DNA of 23,055 bases. Origin: Elusimicrobia bacterium UBA4817 (lineage in GTDB: Bacteria; Elusimicrobiota; UBA8919). The position numbers were made by a program, and so were the translations under genes. The stretch lies in assembly GCA_002402375.1 (NCBI GenBank), contig DHFT01000037.1, positions 1 to 23,055 of the forward strand, in the 5' to 3' direction. The notes under the pieces were generated by a model. The model was not told where the DNA came from, ran no database searches, and saw only the letters and a list, made by a program, of their open reading frames with translations. This document shows, one piece after another, positions 1 to 6,956 of this stretch. Position 1 is the first letter of the stretch; each line of letters begins with the position of its first letter.

Positions 1-410
1 GCGGAATTTTCCGTTGAAGAACCCATTGCGAACTCGTCCATATTTGTTTTGCCGATAAAAATTGCACCCTCTTTTTCAAGTTTTTCTATGACGGTGGCAT
101 TGTAAGGTGCAACATAATTTTCAAGAATTTTAGACGAACAGGTTGTTTTCTCGCCTTTGATGCAGATATTATCTTTTATGGCAATAGGAAGCCCCGCAAG
201 AATACCCACAGGTTCATTTTTTTTGATTTTGCCGTCTATTTGAGCCGCTTTTTTAATTGATTTTTCGGCAAAAACGGAATTGAAAGCATTGATTTTGCCG
301 TCAGCTTTTTCAATCCTTTGGAGAAAATGCTCCGCAACTTCCTTCGCGGAAATTTCCCGTTTTTTTATTTTTTCCGTAATTTCGCAGGCAGTTAAATTAT
401 GAAGTTCCAT
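1..410 (-). CDS. gatA: Asp/Glu-tRNA amidotransferase subunit A, N-terminal part
   Basis: Amidase subunit of GatCAB, which converts Glu-tRNA(Gln) or Asp-tRNA(Asn) to the amidated form in the cytoplasm. Only the first 137 codons lie in the window; the gene runs off the left edge. Visible are MELHNLTACEI at the N-terminus, GLPIAIKDNI with the catalytic Lys at residue 79 of the Lys-Ser-Ser triad, and GKTNMDEFAMGSSTENSA at the edge. The two catalytic serines lie beyond the window. The ATG at 410 matches family starts. An in-frame GTG at 449, inside a palindromic repeat, could add 13 residues but is less likely. gatC lies just upstream, so the two are probably co-transcribed. Confidence 0.95.
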   Translation of the reverse strand, partial: MELHNLTACEITEKIKKREISAKEVAEHFLQRIEKADGKINAFNSVFAEKSIKKAAQIDGKIKKNEPVGILAGLPIAIKDNICIKGEKTTCSSKILENYVAPYNATVIEKLEKEGAIFIGKTNMDEFAMGSSTENS

Positions 411-430
411 ACAATTTTGACCGAGTGAAG

Positions 431-514
431 ATTGGAACATTTGTTCCACTTTGTCGTCGGTGATTTTTTCCTATAATAAACCTTCTTCGTCTGTTAATTG
501 GAACATTTGTTCCA
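431..514. repeat. Pair of 18-bp palindromic boxes resembling LexA (SOS) operators
   Basis: The 18-mer ATTGGAACATTTGTTCCA occurs exactly at 431-448 and 497-514, 66 bp apart, in the gatC-gatA gap. Each contains GAAC-N4-GTTC, the core of the Gram-positive-type LexA/DinR box. On the minus strand the downstream copy also reads as a 14-codon mini-ORF (MEQMFQLTDEEGLL) starting right after the gatC stop. The repeat is plain in the sequence; an operator role is inference. Confidence 0.6.
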
Positions 515-515
515 T

Positions 516-803
516 TTATTCCATCACTTTTTTAACCTTAAAAAACCGATTCTCTTTTTCCGGGGCATTTGAAATTATATCCTCGCTTGCATCCGATTTT
601 TCAACTTTATCGGTACGAAAAACATTTTTTATTACAACCGCATGTGAGGTCGGCGGGACACCTTCGGTATCTAATTTATTAAGTTCATCCATATACTCTA
701 AAATCGCATTCAGCTGCCCGGCAAATTTATTTTTTTCATCAACCGTTAACGAAAGCCGGGCAAGTTTTGCGACATATTCAACATCTTTTATTGTAATTTT
801 CAT
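516..803 (-). CDS. gatC: Asp/Glu-tRNA amidotransferase subunit C
   Basis: Small subunit that stabilises the GatA-GatB interface of the tRNA-dependent amidotransferase. The 95 residues are normal for GatC. Diagnostic stretches are the opening helix ITIKDVEYVAKLARLSL and the later QLNAILEYMDELNKLDTEGV, followed by PTSHA and FRTDKV. It precedes gatA on the same strand, separated by about 105 nt holding the two palindromic boxes. The Shine-Dalgarno is weak (GGGTGC upstream). gatB is not in this window. Confidence 0.95.
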   Translation of the reverse strand: MKITIKDVEYVAKLARLSLTVDEKNKFAGQLNAILEYMDELNKLDTEGVPPTSHAVVIKNVFRTDKVEKSDASEDIISNAPEKENRFFKVKKVME

Positions 804-809
804 ATTTTA

Positions 810-909
810 AGCACCCGCAGATACACACAAATTTGCGCAGATAAAAAACTACAAATCATTTTTATTCTTTTGAATTTATCTGTGTTCATCTGCGTTTATC
901 TGTGGTTTC
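810..909. repeat. Intergenic decamer-type inverted repeat (CAGAT family)
   Basis: This stretch between gatC and the helicase gene consists of degenerate units such as GCAGATACAC on the left and TTCATCTGTG / TTTATCTGTGG on the right, which are reverse complements, giving an imperfect palindrome. A closely similar copy lies at 19134-19207 and a half-copy at 9155-9207. No promoter or RNA gene is evident in it. Confidence 0.75.
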
Positions 910-914
910 ATTTT

Positions 915-3092
915 TTATTCAACTTTTTCCAGATTGGCGTATTTTACTAAAAGTTTTTTCCAGAACCCGGCGTCAAATTGAACAATAACTTTTAAGTCGT
1001 CAGCAGCGCCGCTTACTTCCAGAATTTTTCCCTCTCCGAATTCAGAATGTTTTATCCGCATACCTCTATAAAAATGACCTGCTTTACCGTCCACAACATT
1101 CAATTGTGAAGTTTCCCCTACGGGACTTCCTTCGGTCGCCTGCTCCGGACCAATCAGTGTTTCATCTCTGAAAATCGGGCTGCGACATTCTTTTTTAAGT
1201 CCTGCCTCTTTCACAAATCTTGAGGGAATACACCACCGCAACTGTCCGTAGACCCTTCGCTGCGAAGCGCCCGAAAGATAAAGATGTTCCTTCGCGCGGG
1301 TCATCCCGACATAACAGAGACGGCGTTCTTCCTCCAGTTCCTCCATTGAATAAGCGGAATTACCTACGGGAAAAAGTCCTTCCTCAAGCCCCGTTAAAAA
1401 AACACACGGAAATTCAAGTCCTTTGGCAAGATGAAGCGTAATTAAAGTGACGAAATCCTTTTTTTCGTCCCAGACATCCACATCGGAAACAAGAGCGATG
1501 TTTTCCAAAAATGCCGGAAGTGTTTTAATTTGCGAGTTCTGTTCAAAATCCACAATTGCCGACACCAGTTCCTGAATATTTTCAAGTCGGGAACGGGATT
1601 CAATGTCGTTTTGCGCCTCTAAAAGTTGAATGTAACCGGTTTCATCAATTACTATTTTTGCAATTTCCGAAGCGTCCATACTTTCTTTTTCTGCGAGCAT
1701 TGAATCTATAAGTTTTATGAATTTTTCCGCTTTCGGAAGAGAATTATTTTGCTCCATTTCTTTTGCCGACTGATAAAACGTCAAGTTTTTCTCGTTTGCA
1801 TTGCTTTCTATTGCTGAAAATGTAACTTTTCCTATGCCTCTTGCAGGCGTATTGATTATTCTTCTGAGCGAAATATTATCCGCAGGATTATTAATTAACT
1901 TCAAATAGCCGAGTATATCCTTTACTTCCGCCCGTTCGTAAAATCGCTGGCTCCCGACGACAACAAAAGGCATTCCGTAGCGGGTAAGCGTTTCTTCAAA
2001 AATCCGGGACTGCGCATTTGTCCTGTAAAAAACCGCAAAATCAGAAAGCGATTTTCCATCAGTGGAAATTTGTGACCTTATTTTTTCGGCGACAGAGCGG
2101 GCTTCTGCAAATTCATCCGCAAACTCCGAATAAATAACATCCAATCCCTGCGGCTGAGCCGTCCACAACTGTTTCGGCTTTCTGTGATGATTGAAAGAAA
2201 TCAGTTTTCCCGCAGTTTCAAGTATATTTTTGGAAGAACGGTAATTCTGTTCAAGATACACGACGGTCGTTTTAGGATAATCCCTTTCAAACTCCATAAT
2301 GTTTCTTACATCGGCGCCGCGCCAGGAATAAATCGCCTGGTCATCGTCGCCCACAACGCAGATATTTTTGTATTTAGCAGCCAGAAGTTTCGTCAAAACA
2401 TACTGTGCGTAATTTGTATCCTGATATTCGTCAATCATAATATATCTGAACCTTTCCTGATATTTTGTAAGAACCTGAGGATTGTTTTTCAATAATTCAA
2501 CGGCGTATCTCAACAGGTCGCCGAAATCAACGGCATTCGCATCTTTAAGTTTTTTCTGATAAAGTTCATAGACATCTGCGGCAACTTTTTTGAGCGGCTC
2601 GGGTGTTGTGCTTGCATGAATGCCGTAAGATTCCGCATCCAAAAGTTTGTCCTTGGCGGATGAAATCATTCCGGAAATAACGGACGGCTTGAATTTATCG
2701 GTATCATAATTCAACTCTTTCAGACACATTTCAACTATTTTTTTAGAGTCATCGTCGTCGTAAATTGTGAAATCCCTGTTAAGTCGGATATGTTCCGCTT
2801 CCATCCGCAAAAGCCGAGCGCAGAATGAATGATAGGTAGAAATCCACACGTTCAACGCGGAAGGTCCTGCAAGATTATTGATTCGCCCTCTCATCTGTGC
2901 GGCCGCTTTATTCGTAAATGTCATCGCAAGAATGTTCCATGAATTAACCCCGTTTTGGAGAAGATGCGCAATGCGGTAAGTTATAACGCGGGTTTTTCCG
3001 GAGCCGGCGCCGGCAAGAATTAGAAGCGGTCCCTCGGTGCATTTTACCGCATCCTGCTGGTTCGGATTCAAATCATCAAAAAGATTTTTCAT
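915..3092 (-). CDS. pcrA: ATP-dependent DNA helicase PcrA/UvrD
   Basis: Superfamily 1A 3'-5' helicase acting in nucleotide excision and mismatch repair and in removing proteins from DNA. Family motifs in order: Q-motif LNPNQQDAV, Walker A GAGSGKT, DEYQDTN (motif II), GDDDQAIYSWRGAD (III), EQNYRS (IV), LHLAKGLEFPCVF (V) and YVGMTRAKEHLYL (VI). The C-terminal RIKHSEFGEGKILEV stretch is the Tudor-like RNA polymerase-binding module of PcrA/UvrD. Length about 725 residues is typical. An ATG at 3119 is open, but its nine extra residues (MFRVVQRYF) are encoded by an intergenic repeat, so the ATG at 3092 giving MKNLFDDLNPNQQ is preferred. No strong ribosome site is seen for either start. Confidence 0.95.
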   Translation of the reverse strand: MKNLFDDLNPNQQDAVKCTEGPLLILAGAGSGKTRVITYRIAHLLQNGVNSWNILAMTFTNKAAAQMRGRINNLAGPSALNVWISTYHSFCARLLRMEAEHIRLNRDFTIYDDDDSKKIVEMCLKELNYDTDKFKPSVISGMISSAKDKLLDAESYGIHASTTPEPLKKVAADVYELYQKKLKDANAVDFGDLLRYAVELLKNNPQVLTKYQERFRYIMIDEYQDTNYAQYVLTKLLAAKYKNICVVGDDDQAIYSWRGADVRNIMEFERDYPKTTVVYLEQNYRSSKNILETAGKLISFNHHRKPKQLWTAQPQGLDVIYSEFADEFAEARSVAEKIRSQISTDGKSLSDFAVFYRTNAQSRIFEETLTRYGMPFVVVGSQRFYERAEVKDILGYLKLINNPADNISLRRIINTPARGIGKVTFSAIESNANEKNLTFYQSAKEMEQNNSLPKAEKFIKLIDSMLAEKESMDASEIAKIVIDETGYIQLLEAQNDIESRSRLENIQELVSAIVDFEQNSQIKTLPAFLENIALVSDVDVWDEKKDFVTLITLHLAKGLEFPCVFLTGLEEGLFPVGNSAYSMEELEEERRLCYVGMTRAKEHLYLSGASQRRVYGQLRWCIPSRFVKEAGLKKECRSPIFRDETLIGPEQATEGSPVGETSQLNVVDGKAGHFYRGMRIKHSEFGEGKILEVSGAADDLKVIVQFDAGFWKKLLVKYANLEKVE

Positions 3093-3112
3093 AAAATACC
3101 GCTGAACAACAC

Positions 3113-3188
3113 GGAACATAACGCGGAACTGAATCGGAACTATTCTGCGTCTGTTCTGCGTTTTAGTTCCGCGTCTGTTTCGCGTTCT
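3113..3188. repeat. Decamer-type repeat (ACGCGGAAC family)
   Basis: The gap between the PilZ gene and the helicase is filled by degenerate direct and inverted units: GCGGAACTGA, CGGAACTATT, CTGCGTCTGT, CTGCGTTTTA, GTTCCGCGTC, TGTTTCGCGT. The word differs from the CAGAT repeats elsewhere but the roughly 10-bp period and inverted layout are alike. It runs into the 5' end of the helicase reading frame. Confidence 0.6.
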
Positions 3189-3189
3189 T

Positions 3190-3501
3190 TCAATCTTCCA
3201 GAACTATTTTTTTAAGTTTTACGGCATCGGACATTTTCAGTTTTGAAAATTTAACCCCGTACCGATAGATACCGTCTTTTTCTTCGGTGCGAATAATTTC
3301 ACACATCACTTCCATCGGTATATTCAGCCGCATAAAAAACGGCTTTTTTTCGTCAAGTTTAAAATTGGTTTCAAACGCTATCCCGGAATTTGATAAATCA
3401 AAAACACAACCCTTTCCGTTTAATTCAAGTGTCTCGCCGCTGTAAATATCCGCCACAATCGTCGTCGGCAGCCGCCGGTGCCTTCTTTTTTCCTTTGACA
3501 T
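3190..3501 (-). CDS. PilZ-domain protein, probable c-di-GMP receptor
   Basis: Single-domain PilZ protein of 103 residues. Both signature motifs are present: RxxxR at residues 6-10 (RRHRR) and DxSxxG at 35-40 (DLSNSG), spaced as in c-di-GMP-binding PilZ domains, followed by a beta-rich body ending YRYGVKFSKL. A very good ribosome site (AGGAGG, about 8 nt before the ATG) fixes the start. It lies downstream of a REC-adenylate cyclase and a REC-diguanylate cyclase on the same strand, so it is a plausible receptor for the c-di-GMP made by its neighbour. A palindromic element separates it from the cyclase. Confidence 0.88.
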   Translation of the reverse strand: MSKEKRRHRRLPTTIVADIYSGETLELNGKGCVFDLSNSGIAFETNFKLDEKKPFFMRLNIPMEVMCEIIRTEEKDGIYRYGVKFSKLKMSDAVKLKKIVLED

Positions 3502-3523
3502 ATTTTACAACCTCCTATCTCAT

Positions 3524-3668
3524 GAGCGAGCAAGAAATTTGTAAGGAACCTTGAGGAGCGACTATTCTTTCCAAGAGCGACGAACAGAGCGAAATCCGAC
3601 AGGGCGGTCGGATGAGTGACCAAAGGGAATCCCTTTAGGGACTTTTCCGACAAATTTACTTGCGAGTG
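3524..3668. repeat. GAGCGA-type palindromic intergenic element A
   Basis: Element with imperfect terminal inverted repeats: GAGCGAGCAAGAAATTTGT on the left and ACAAATTTACTTGCGAGTGA on the right. It carries the 18-mer GAGCGACGAACAGAGCGA at 3575-3592, found exactly again in element B at 7039-7056, and the following ACAGGGCGGT is also shared. It fills the gap between the adenylate cyclase stop and the PilZ ribosome site. There is no coding capacity. Confidence 0.7.
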
Positions 3669-3672
3669 AATC

Positions 3673-4719
3673 TTACCAGAGCATCCCCAATAATTCAAAA
3701 ACCTCTGTTTCCTCTTCTTTGCCCTTGAATTTCATTTTTCCCAGCGGCTCAACTTTACAAAAATTTCTTATTTTTTTCGCAGTGCTTTCTGACGCATAAA
3801 TTTTGTTCCTGGCGATTGACTGCAAACGGGCGGCGGTATTGACGGTGTCGCCTATAAGAGTGTATTCCATCTTTTTTTCCGAACCGATAATTCCCGCCAC
3901 AACGGGACCCGTGTTAAGTCCTATTCCGATGGAACTGAAAATCTCAAGACCCTTTTTTTCACGCTCAATGTTATACTTCTGAAGCGCCGAAAGCATTTCC
4001 AACGCACACCTCGCTGCTTTTAATTCGTGGTTCGTCTGGTTAAACGGTGCGTTCCAGAAAACTAATATCGCATCGCCCATAAATTTGTCTATCACACCGT
4101 CGCATTTAACGATTATCGCCGTCATCATTTTAAGATAATCGTTGAGCATACTGACGACTTCCGCCGGCGGAATTTTCTCGGCGTATTTCGTGAACTCTCT
4201 TATGTCCGAAAACAAAACTGTGACCTCCCTTTTCTCGCCGGAAAGCGCCGGTTTGTCTTTTCTGTCCATAAGAACTTTTAAGATATCCTTGGAAATATAG
4301 CCGCGCATCATGTTGCGAATAAATTCTTTGTCCTTGTTTTCATCTTCCCGCCGCTGAAAAATCCGCTCTAACTTCGCTTTTAATTCCTGCTGGTCCAACG
4401 GCTTGGTGAGAAAATCGTCGGCGCCGAGAGACAGTCCTTTGGATTTTATTTCGCTGTCAATTTTACTGCCCGTGTAAAGAATAACGGGAACGGAGTGCGA
4501 CTTCGGATGGGCGCGAATGCGTCTTAAAACCTCATAACCGGTCGTCTGTCTCAATATCAGGTCAACAAAAATAAGGTCGGGAGCAATCTTTTCAATGTCA
4601 TCAAACAATTCGTCAACAGATGTAGAACCGTTTACGCTGTAACCGTAACAGGACAGCAAAACCTCCATATATGAAATAACCGACCAGTCATCATCAATTA
4701 CATAAATCTTTTTCTTCAT
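3673..4719 (-). CDS. Response regulator with class III adenylate cyclase output
   Basis: Two-domain cytoplasmic signalling enzyme of 348 residues. The REC domain (about 1-120) has the acidic pair D10/D11, phosphoacceptor D53 (FVDLI), T83 and K106. After a helical linker the class III cyclase catalytic domain (about 164-345) shows metal-binding D172 (LFSDIREF) and D216 (GDAILVFW), K212 in the adenine-specifying position, D291, and transition-state N294 and R298 in GDTVNTAARLQ. All catalytic positions are filled, so it is predicted to make cAMP under phosphorylation control. It starts 2 nt after the REC-GGDEF gene ends, so the two are surely co-transcribed. No dedicated histidine kinase is nearby. 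Confidence 0.92.
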   Translation of the reverse strand: MKKKIYVIDDDWSVISYMEVLLSCYGYSVNGSTSVDELFDDIEKIAPDLIFVDLILRQTTGYEVLRRIRAHPKSHSVPVILYTGSKIDSEIKSKGLSLGADDFLTKPLDQQELKAKLERIFQRREDENKDKEFIRNMMRGYISKDILKVLMDRKDKPALSGEKREVTVLFSDIREFTKYAEKIPPAEVVSMLNDYLKMMTAIIVKCDGVIDKFMGDAILVFWNAPFNQTNHELKAARCALEMLSALQKYNIEREKKGLEIFSSIGIGLNTGPVVAGIIGSEKKMEYTLIGDTVNTAARLQSIARNKIYASESTAKKIRNFCKVEPLGKMKFKGKEEETEVFELLGMLW

Positions 4720-4721
4720 TT

Positions 4722-5657
4722 TTAGAATTTGACAACAAAACTTCCCTTGGGTCTGTTGGGGTCTTTTTTCGCTTTTGATTTCAACTCCGTCATTCTTTCA
4801 ACCATCTGAGATAACGGCGGGAACGGATTATTTACATTAGTAAGAACTCCGATTGAAACGGTCATAAGCGGAAAATTTTTTAGTTTATCCTCTCTGTCGC
4901 GGGAGGTAATATATCCCTTTTTCACATCTTCTTCGTCATAATACTGGAAAACTAATTTGTCAAATCTTTTCGTAGCGTGTTCGCAAACGGCGTCTATCTT
5001 GTCAACAGTAGTGACAAAAATAAAATCATCGCCGCCGATGTGTCCAACAAAATCATCGGGATTTCCGGCTTCCTCTATCGCTTTTTTTACAACATCGGCA
5101 GTGAACAAAATTGCGTCGTCCCCTTTTTTGAAACCGTATAAATCATTATACGCTTTGAAATTATCAATATCCAGATAACAAAAAGCAAAAAATCCTTTTC
5201 TGTTAAGACGGCTTTTGAACTCCTTCTCAATAAAAAGATTGCCCGGAAGTTTTGTCAAAGGGTTGTAGCCCATATCCTCCGTGCGTCTTTTGAACAACCG
5301 GTCCAGACGTGCTTTTAATTCCTGAGTATTAAACGGTTTTGACAGAAAGTCGTCGGCGCCGAGTTCAATCCCTTTTGCTTTTTCCTCGGGACCTATACGG
5401 CTTGCGGTGTATAAAATAACCGGTATTGCAGATGTTCGCGGGTTGGAACGAATGCGGCGGCAGACCTCATAACCGGACATTTTCGGCATCATCAAATCAA
5501 GAAAAATCAAATCCGGCAAAGATGCCTCTATTTTTTTTAATCCTTCCTCGCCCGAAGAAGCACCTTCCATTGAATATCCGTAAATCGCCAGCAAAAATTC
5601 AAGATAACTGACAACCGACTGGTCGTCGTCTATAACCAAAATCTTTTTTTTATCCAT
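4722..5657 (-). CDS. Response regulator with GGDEF diguanylate cyclase output
   Basis: REC domain (about 1-122, phosphoacceptor D54 in FLDLMMP, K108) joined to a GGDEF domain (about 133-305). The active-site loop reads GGDDF at 208-212, an allowed variant, and the metal ligand D163 in LDIDNF is present, so the enzyme is probably able to make c-di-GMP. The product-inhibition I-site RxxD is not intact: the Arg position is Asn (NPDD). The REC half closely resembles that of the next gene (shared VIDDD, SYxExLL, YGYS, VILYT, GADDF), suggesting a duplicated receiver with swapped output domains. The ATG at 5657 has no clear ribosome site and overlaps the end of an upstream ORF fragment, which hints at former translational coupling. 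Confidence 0.92.
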   Translation of the reverse strand: MDKKKILVIDDDQSVVSYLEFLLAIYGYSMEGASSGEEGLKKIEASLPDLIFLDLMMPKMSGYEVCRRIRSNPRTSAIPVILYTASRIGPEEKAKGIELGADDFLSKPFNTQELKARLDRLFKRRTEDMGYNPLTKLPGNLFIEKEFKSRLNRKGFFAFCYLDIDNFKAYNDLYGFKKGDDAILFTADVVKKAIEEAGNPDDFVGHIGGDDFIFVTTVDKIDAVCEHATKRFDKLVFQYYDEEDVKKGYITSRDREDKLKNFPLMTVSIGVLTNVNNPFPPLSQMVERMTELKSKAKKDPNRPKGSFVVKF

Positions 5658-5800
5658 AAAAATAATCGGAAATTATAGATTCTACATCATTTTTCATGAT
5701 AATATATGATGTTATGTTTCCAACCCATTTTTCTACATCTTTTTTAGAGGAACAATTTTCCAAACTTTCAAATTTGAGCCCGCATAAACTTTTCAATGTT
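5650..5800 (-). pseudogene. C-terminal fragment of an unidentified gene cut by an IS
   Basis: A 49-codon open stretch runs from the IS edge to a TAA at 5650-5652, overlapping the diguanylate cyclase start by 8 nt. It reads TLKSLCGLKFESLENC... DVEKWVGNITSY... SIISDYFYG. I do not recognise the family. The 8-nt overlap is typical of operon neighbours, so this is probably the tail of a gene that once preceded the diguanylate cyclase. A short start-like ORF at 6384-6431 on the far side of the IS may be its head. Confidence 0.45.
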
Positions 5801-6314
5801 TGATCTTCCCCTGTTTAGTGGACACTTTATTTAGTTAAAAAGAACCGCTGTTCGAATTCAAAGGGACTCGTATAACCCAGAGACGAATGCATCCTTTTTC
5901 GGTTATAATACACCTCAATGTATTCGAATATCTCGCGCTTCGCTTCTTCTTTCGTCATAAATCTGCACTGGTTCACTTTTTCCGCCTTCAGCGTATGTGC
6001 GAAACTTTCTCCGACGGCGTTGTTCCAGCAGTCGCCCTTGCGGCTCATGCTCGGCGTTATCTTATATCGCTTCAGCAAATCCTGATATTCTCCGCCGGCA
6101 TATTGACTGCCTCTATCGGAATGATGTATCAGCCCTTCCTGCGTCACCATCTTTACGGCTGATATCTTGAACTCCCTATCAAACCGCTGCTTCACTGCCT
6201 TCCCGCCAGCACGACTGCTCCCTTGACCTTCCATTGGACACCCCTATTTTTTTGGTCAGTGGTTATATTATACCACCAACTCTTCTAAGTGTCCACTTTT
6301 TCGGGGGAAGATCA
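5801..6314 (-). mobile_element. Internally deleted IS3-family insertion sequence
   Basis: The ends are imperfect inverted repeats: TGATCTTCCCC...AGTGGACACTT on the left, and its complement AAGTGTCCACT...GGGGAAGATCA on the right. The terminal TG...CA fits IS3-type elements. The 514 bp are less than half a normal IS3 member. The one ORF joins the start of OrfA to the end of OrfB. I see no matching 3-bp target duplication (flanks gtt and ggt), so the insertion is old or the ends are slightly misplaced. Confidence 0.8.
5827..6234 (-). pseudogene. IS3-family transposase, OrfA-OrfB deletion fusion
   Basis: The first about 34 residues (KQRFDREFKISAVKMVTQEG) are the start of the OrfA helix-turn-helix protein. 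They pass directly into LIHHSDRGSQYAG, which is the middle of OrfB. The second catalytic Asp (HSDRGSQY) and the Glu (NNAVGESFAHTLK) of the DDE integrase core remain, as does the C-terminal YYNRKRMHSSLGYTSPFEF. The first Asp and most of OrfA are lost, so the 135-residue product cannot transpose by itself. The fusion is in frame and could still yield a stable protein. Confidence 0.88.
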
Positions 6315-6383
6315 GGTCTTTATAATTTACTGGAAAAAAATTGGACCTGGCCCCTTTTTCTGTCCCCTTTTTCTGCATCATCT

Positions 6384-6431
6384 CTAAAAAAAAACGACCA
6401 GAATCTTACCTTCAATTTGTAATTTTAACAT
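6384..6431 (-). pseudogene. Possible head of a broken gene (MLKLQIEGKILVV)
   Basis: An ATG at 6429-6431 sits 7 nt behind a good ribosome site (GAGGAG). Fifteen codons later a TAG occurs inside a run of nine Ts on the coding strand (A9 at 6386-6394). One base fewer in the run would extend the frame to FRDDAEKG and on to a stop near the IS. It may be the 5' remnant of the gene whose 3' end is at 5650-5800. The flanking words GGGGACAG and GGGGCCAGGTCC resemble debris around other transposable elements. Confidence 0.35.
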
Positions 6432-6491
6432 TGTCAATCTCCTCGTTTAGTTTATACAAAAATTTAGCGTTTTGTTAAGCATTTTTTTGAT

Positions 6492-6956
6492 TTATAAACT
6501 TTTCAGTTTTTCTATAATTTTAGTCGTGGAGCGGTCTTGGACAAACGCGATTCGGACAACCTTTTTTGCGAGGTCGCTGCCGATGATTTTTCCGTTTTTC
6601 CAGTCGGCGCCTTTTACTAAAATATCCGGCATTATTTTTTTGATAAGTTCGTAAGGGTTGGGTTGCGAAAATTTCACTATGAAATCTACTGAAGACATTG
6701 CGGCAAGAACTTCCGCTCGTTCATTTTCAGAAATTATTGGACGGTATTTGCCTTTTATTTTTTTTACGGATGCGTCGGAATTTAATCCGACTATTAAAAT
6801 ATCCCCGAATGATTTCGCTTTTTCAAGAAGCCGGACATGTCCTATATGTAAAATATCAAAACATCCGTTAGTAAAAACTATTTTTTTGCCGGATTTTTTT
6901 AGTTTTTTGACGATTTTTGTGATTTGATTTTGGGCAACGATTTTATTATTCATCAT
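6492..6956 (-). CDS. rfaE2: D-glycero-beta-D-manno-heptose 1-phosphate adenylyltransferase
   Basis: Stand-alone equivalent of the C-terminal domain of HldE/RfaE. It transfers AMP to heptose-1-phosphate to make ADP-heptose for LPS inner core or S-layer glycans. The 154 residues show the cytidylyltransferase motif FTNGCFDILHIGHVRLLEKA, GLNSDASVKKIKG, then VKGADWK and DRSTTKIIEKL. With gmhA upstream it gives two steps of the heptose pathway; the kinase (hldA) and phosphatase (gmhB) are not in the window. The ATGATG start lies at the very edge of element B with no recognisable ribosome site. Confidence 0.93.
   Translation of the reverse strand: MMNNKIVAQNQITKIVKKLKKSGKKIVFTNGCFDILHIGHVRLLEKAKSFGDILIVGLNSDASVKKIKGKYRPIISENERAEVLAAMSSVDFIVKFSQPNPYELIKKIMPDILVKGADWKNGKIIGSDLAKKVVRIAFVQDRSTTKIIEKLKSL

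Noticed and set aside
451..810. 119-residue plus-strand ORF opposite gatC
   Set aside because: It mirrors the well-supported gatC frame and is Ser/Phe-rich, as expected of an antisense shadow.
810..909. CRISPR-like array of short repeats
   Set aside because: Units are about 10 bp, degenerate and partly inverted, with no unique spacers and no cas genes.
5798..6317. Target-site duplication flanking the IS3-type element
   Set aside because: The adjacent triplets are gtt and ggt, which do not match; I make no claim about the insertion site.
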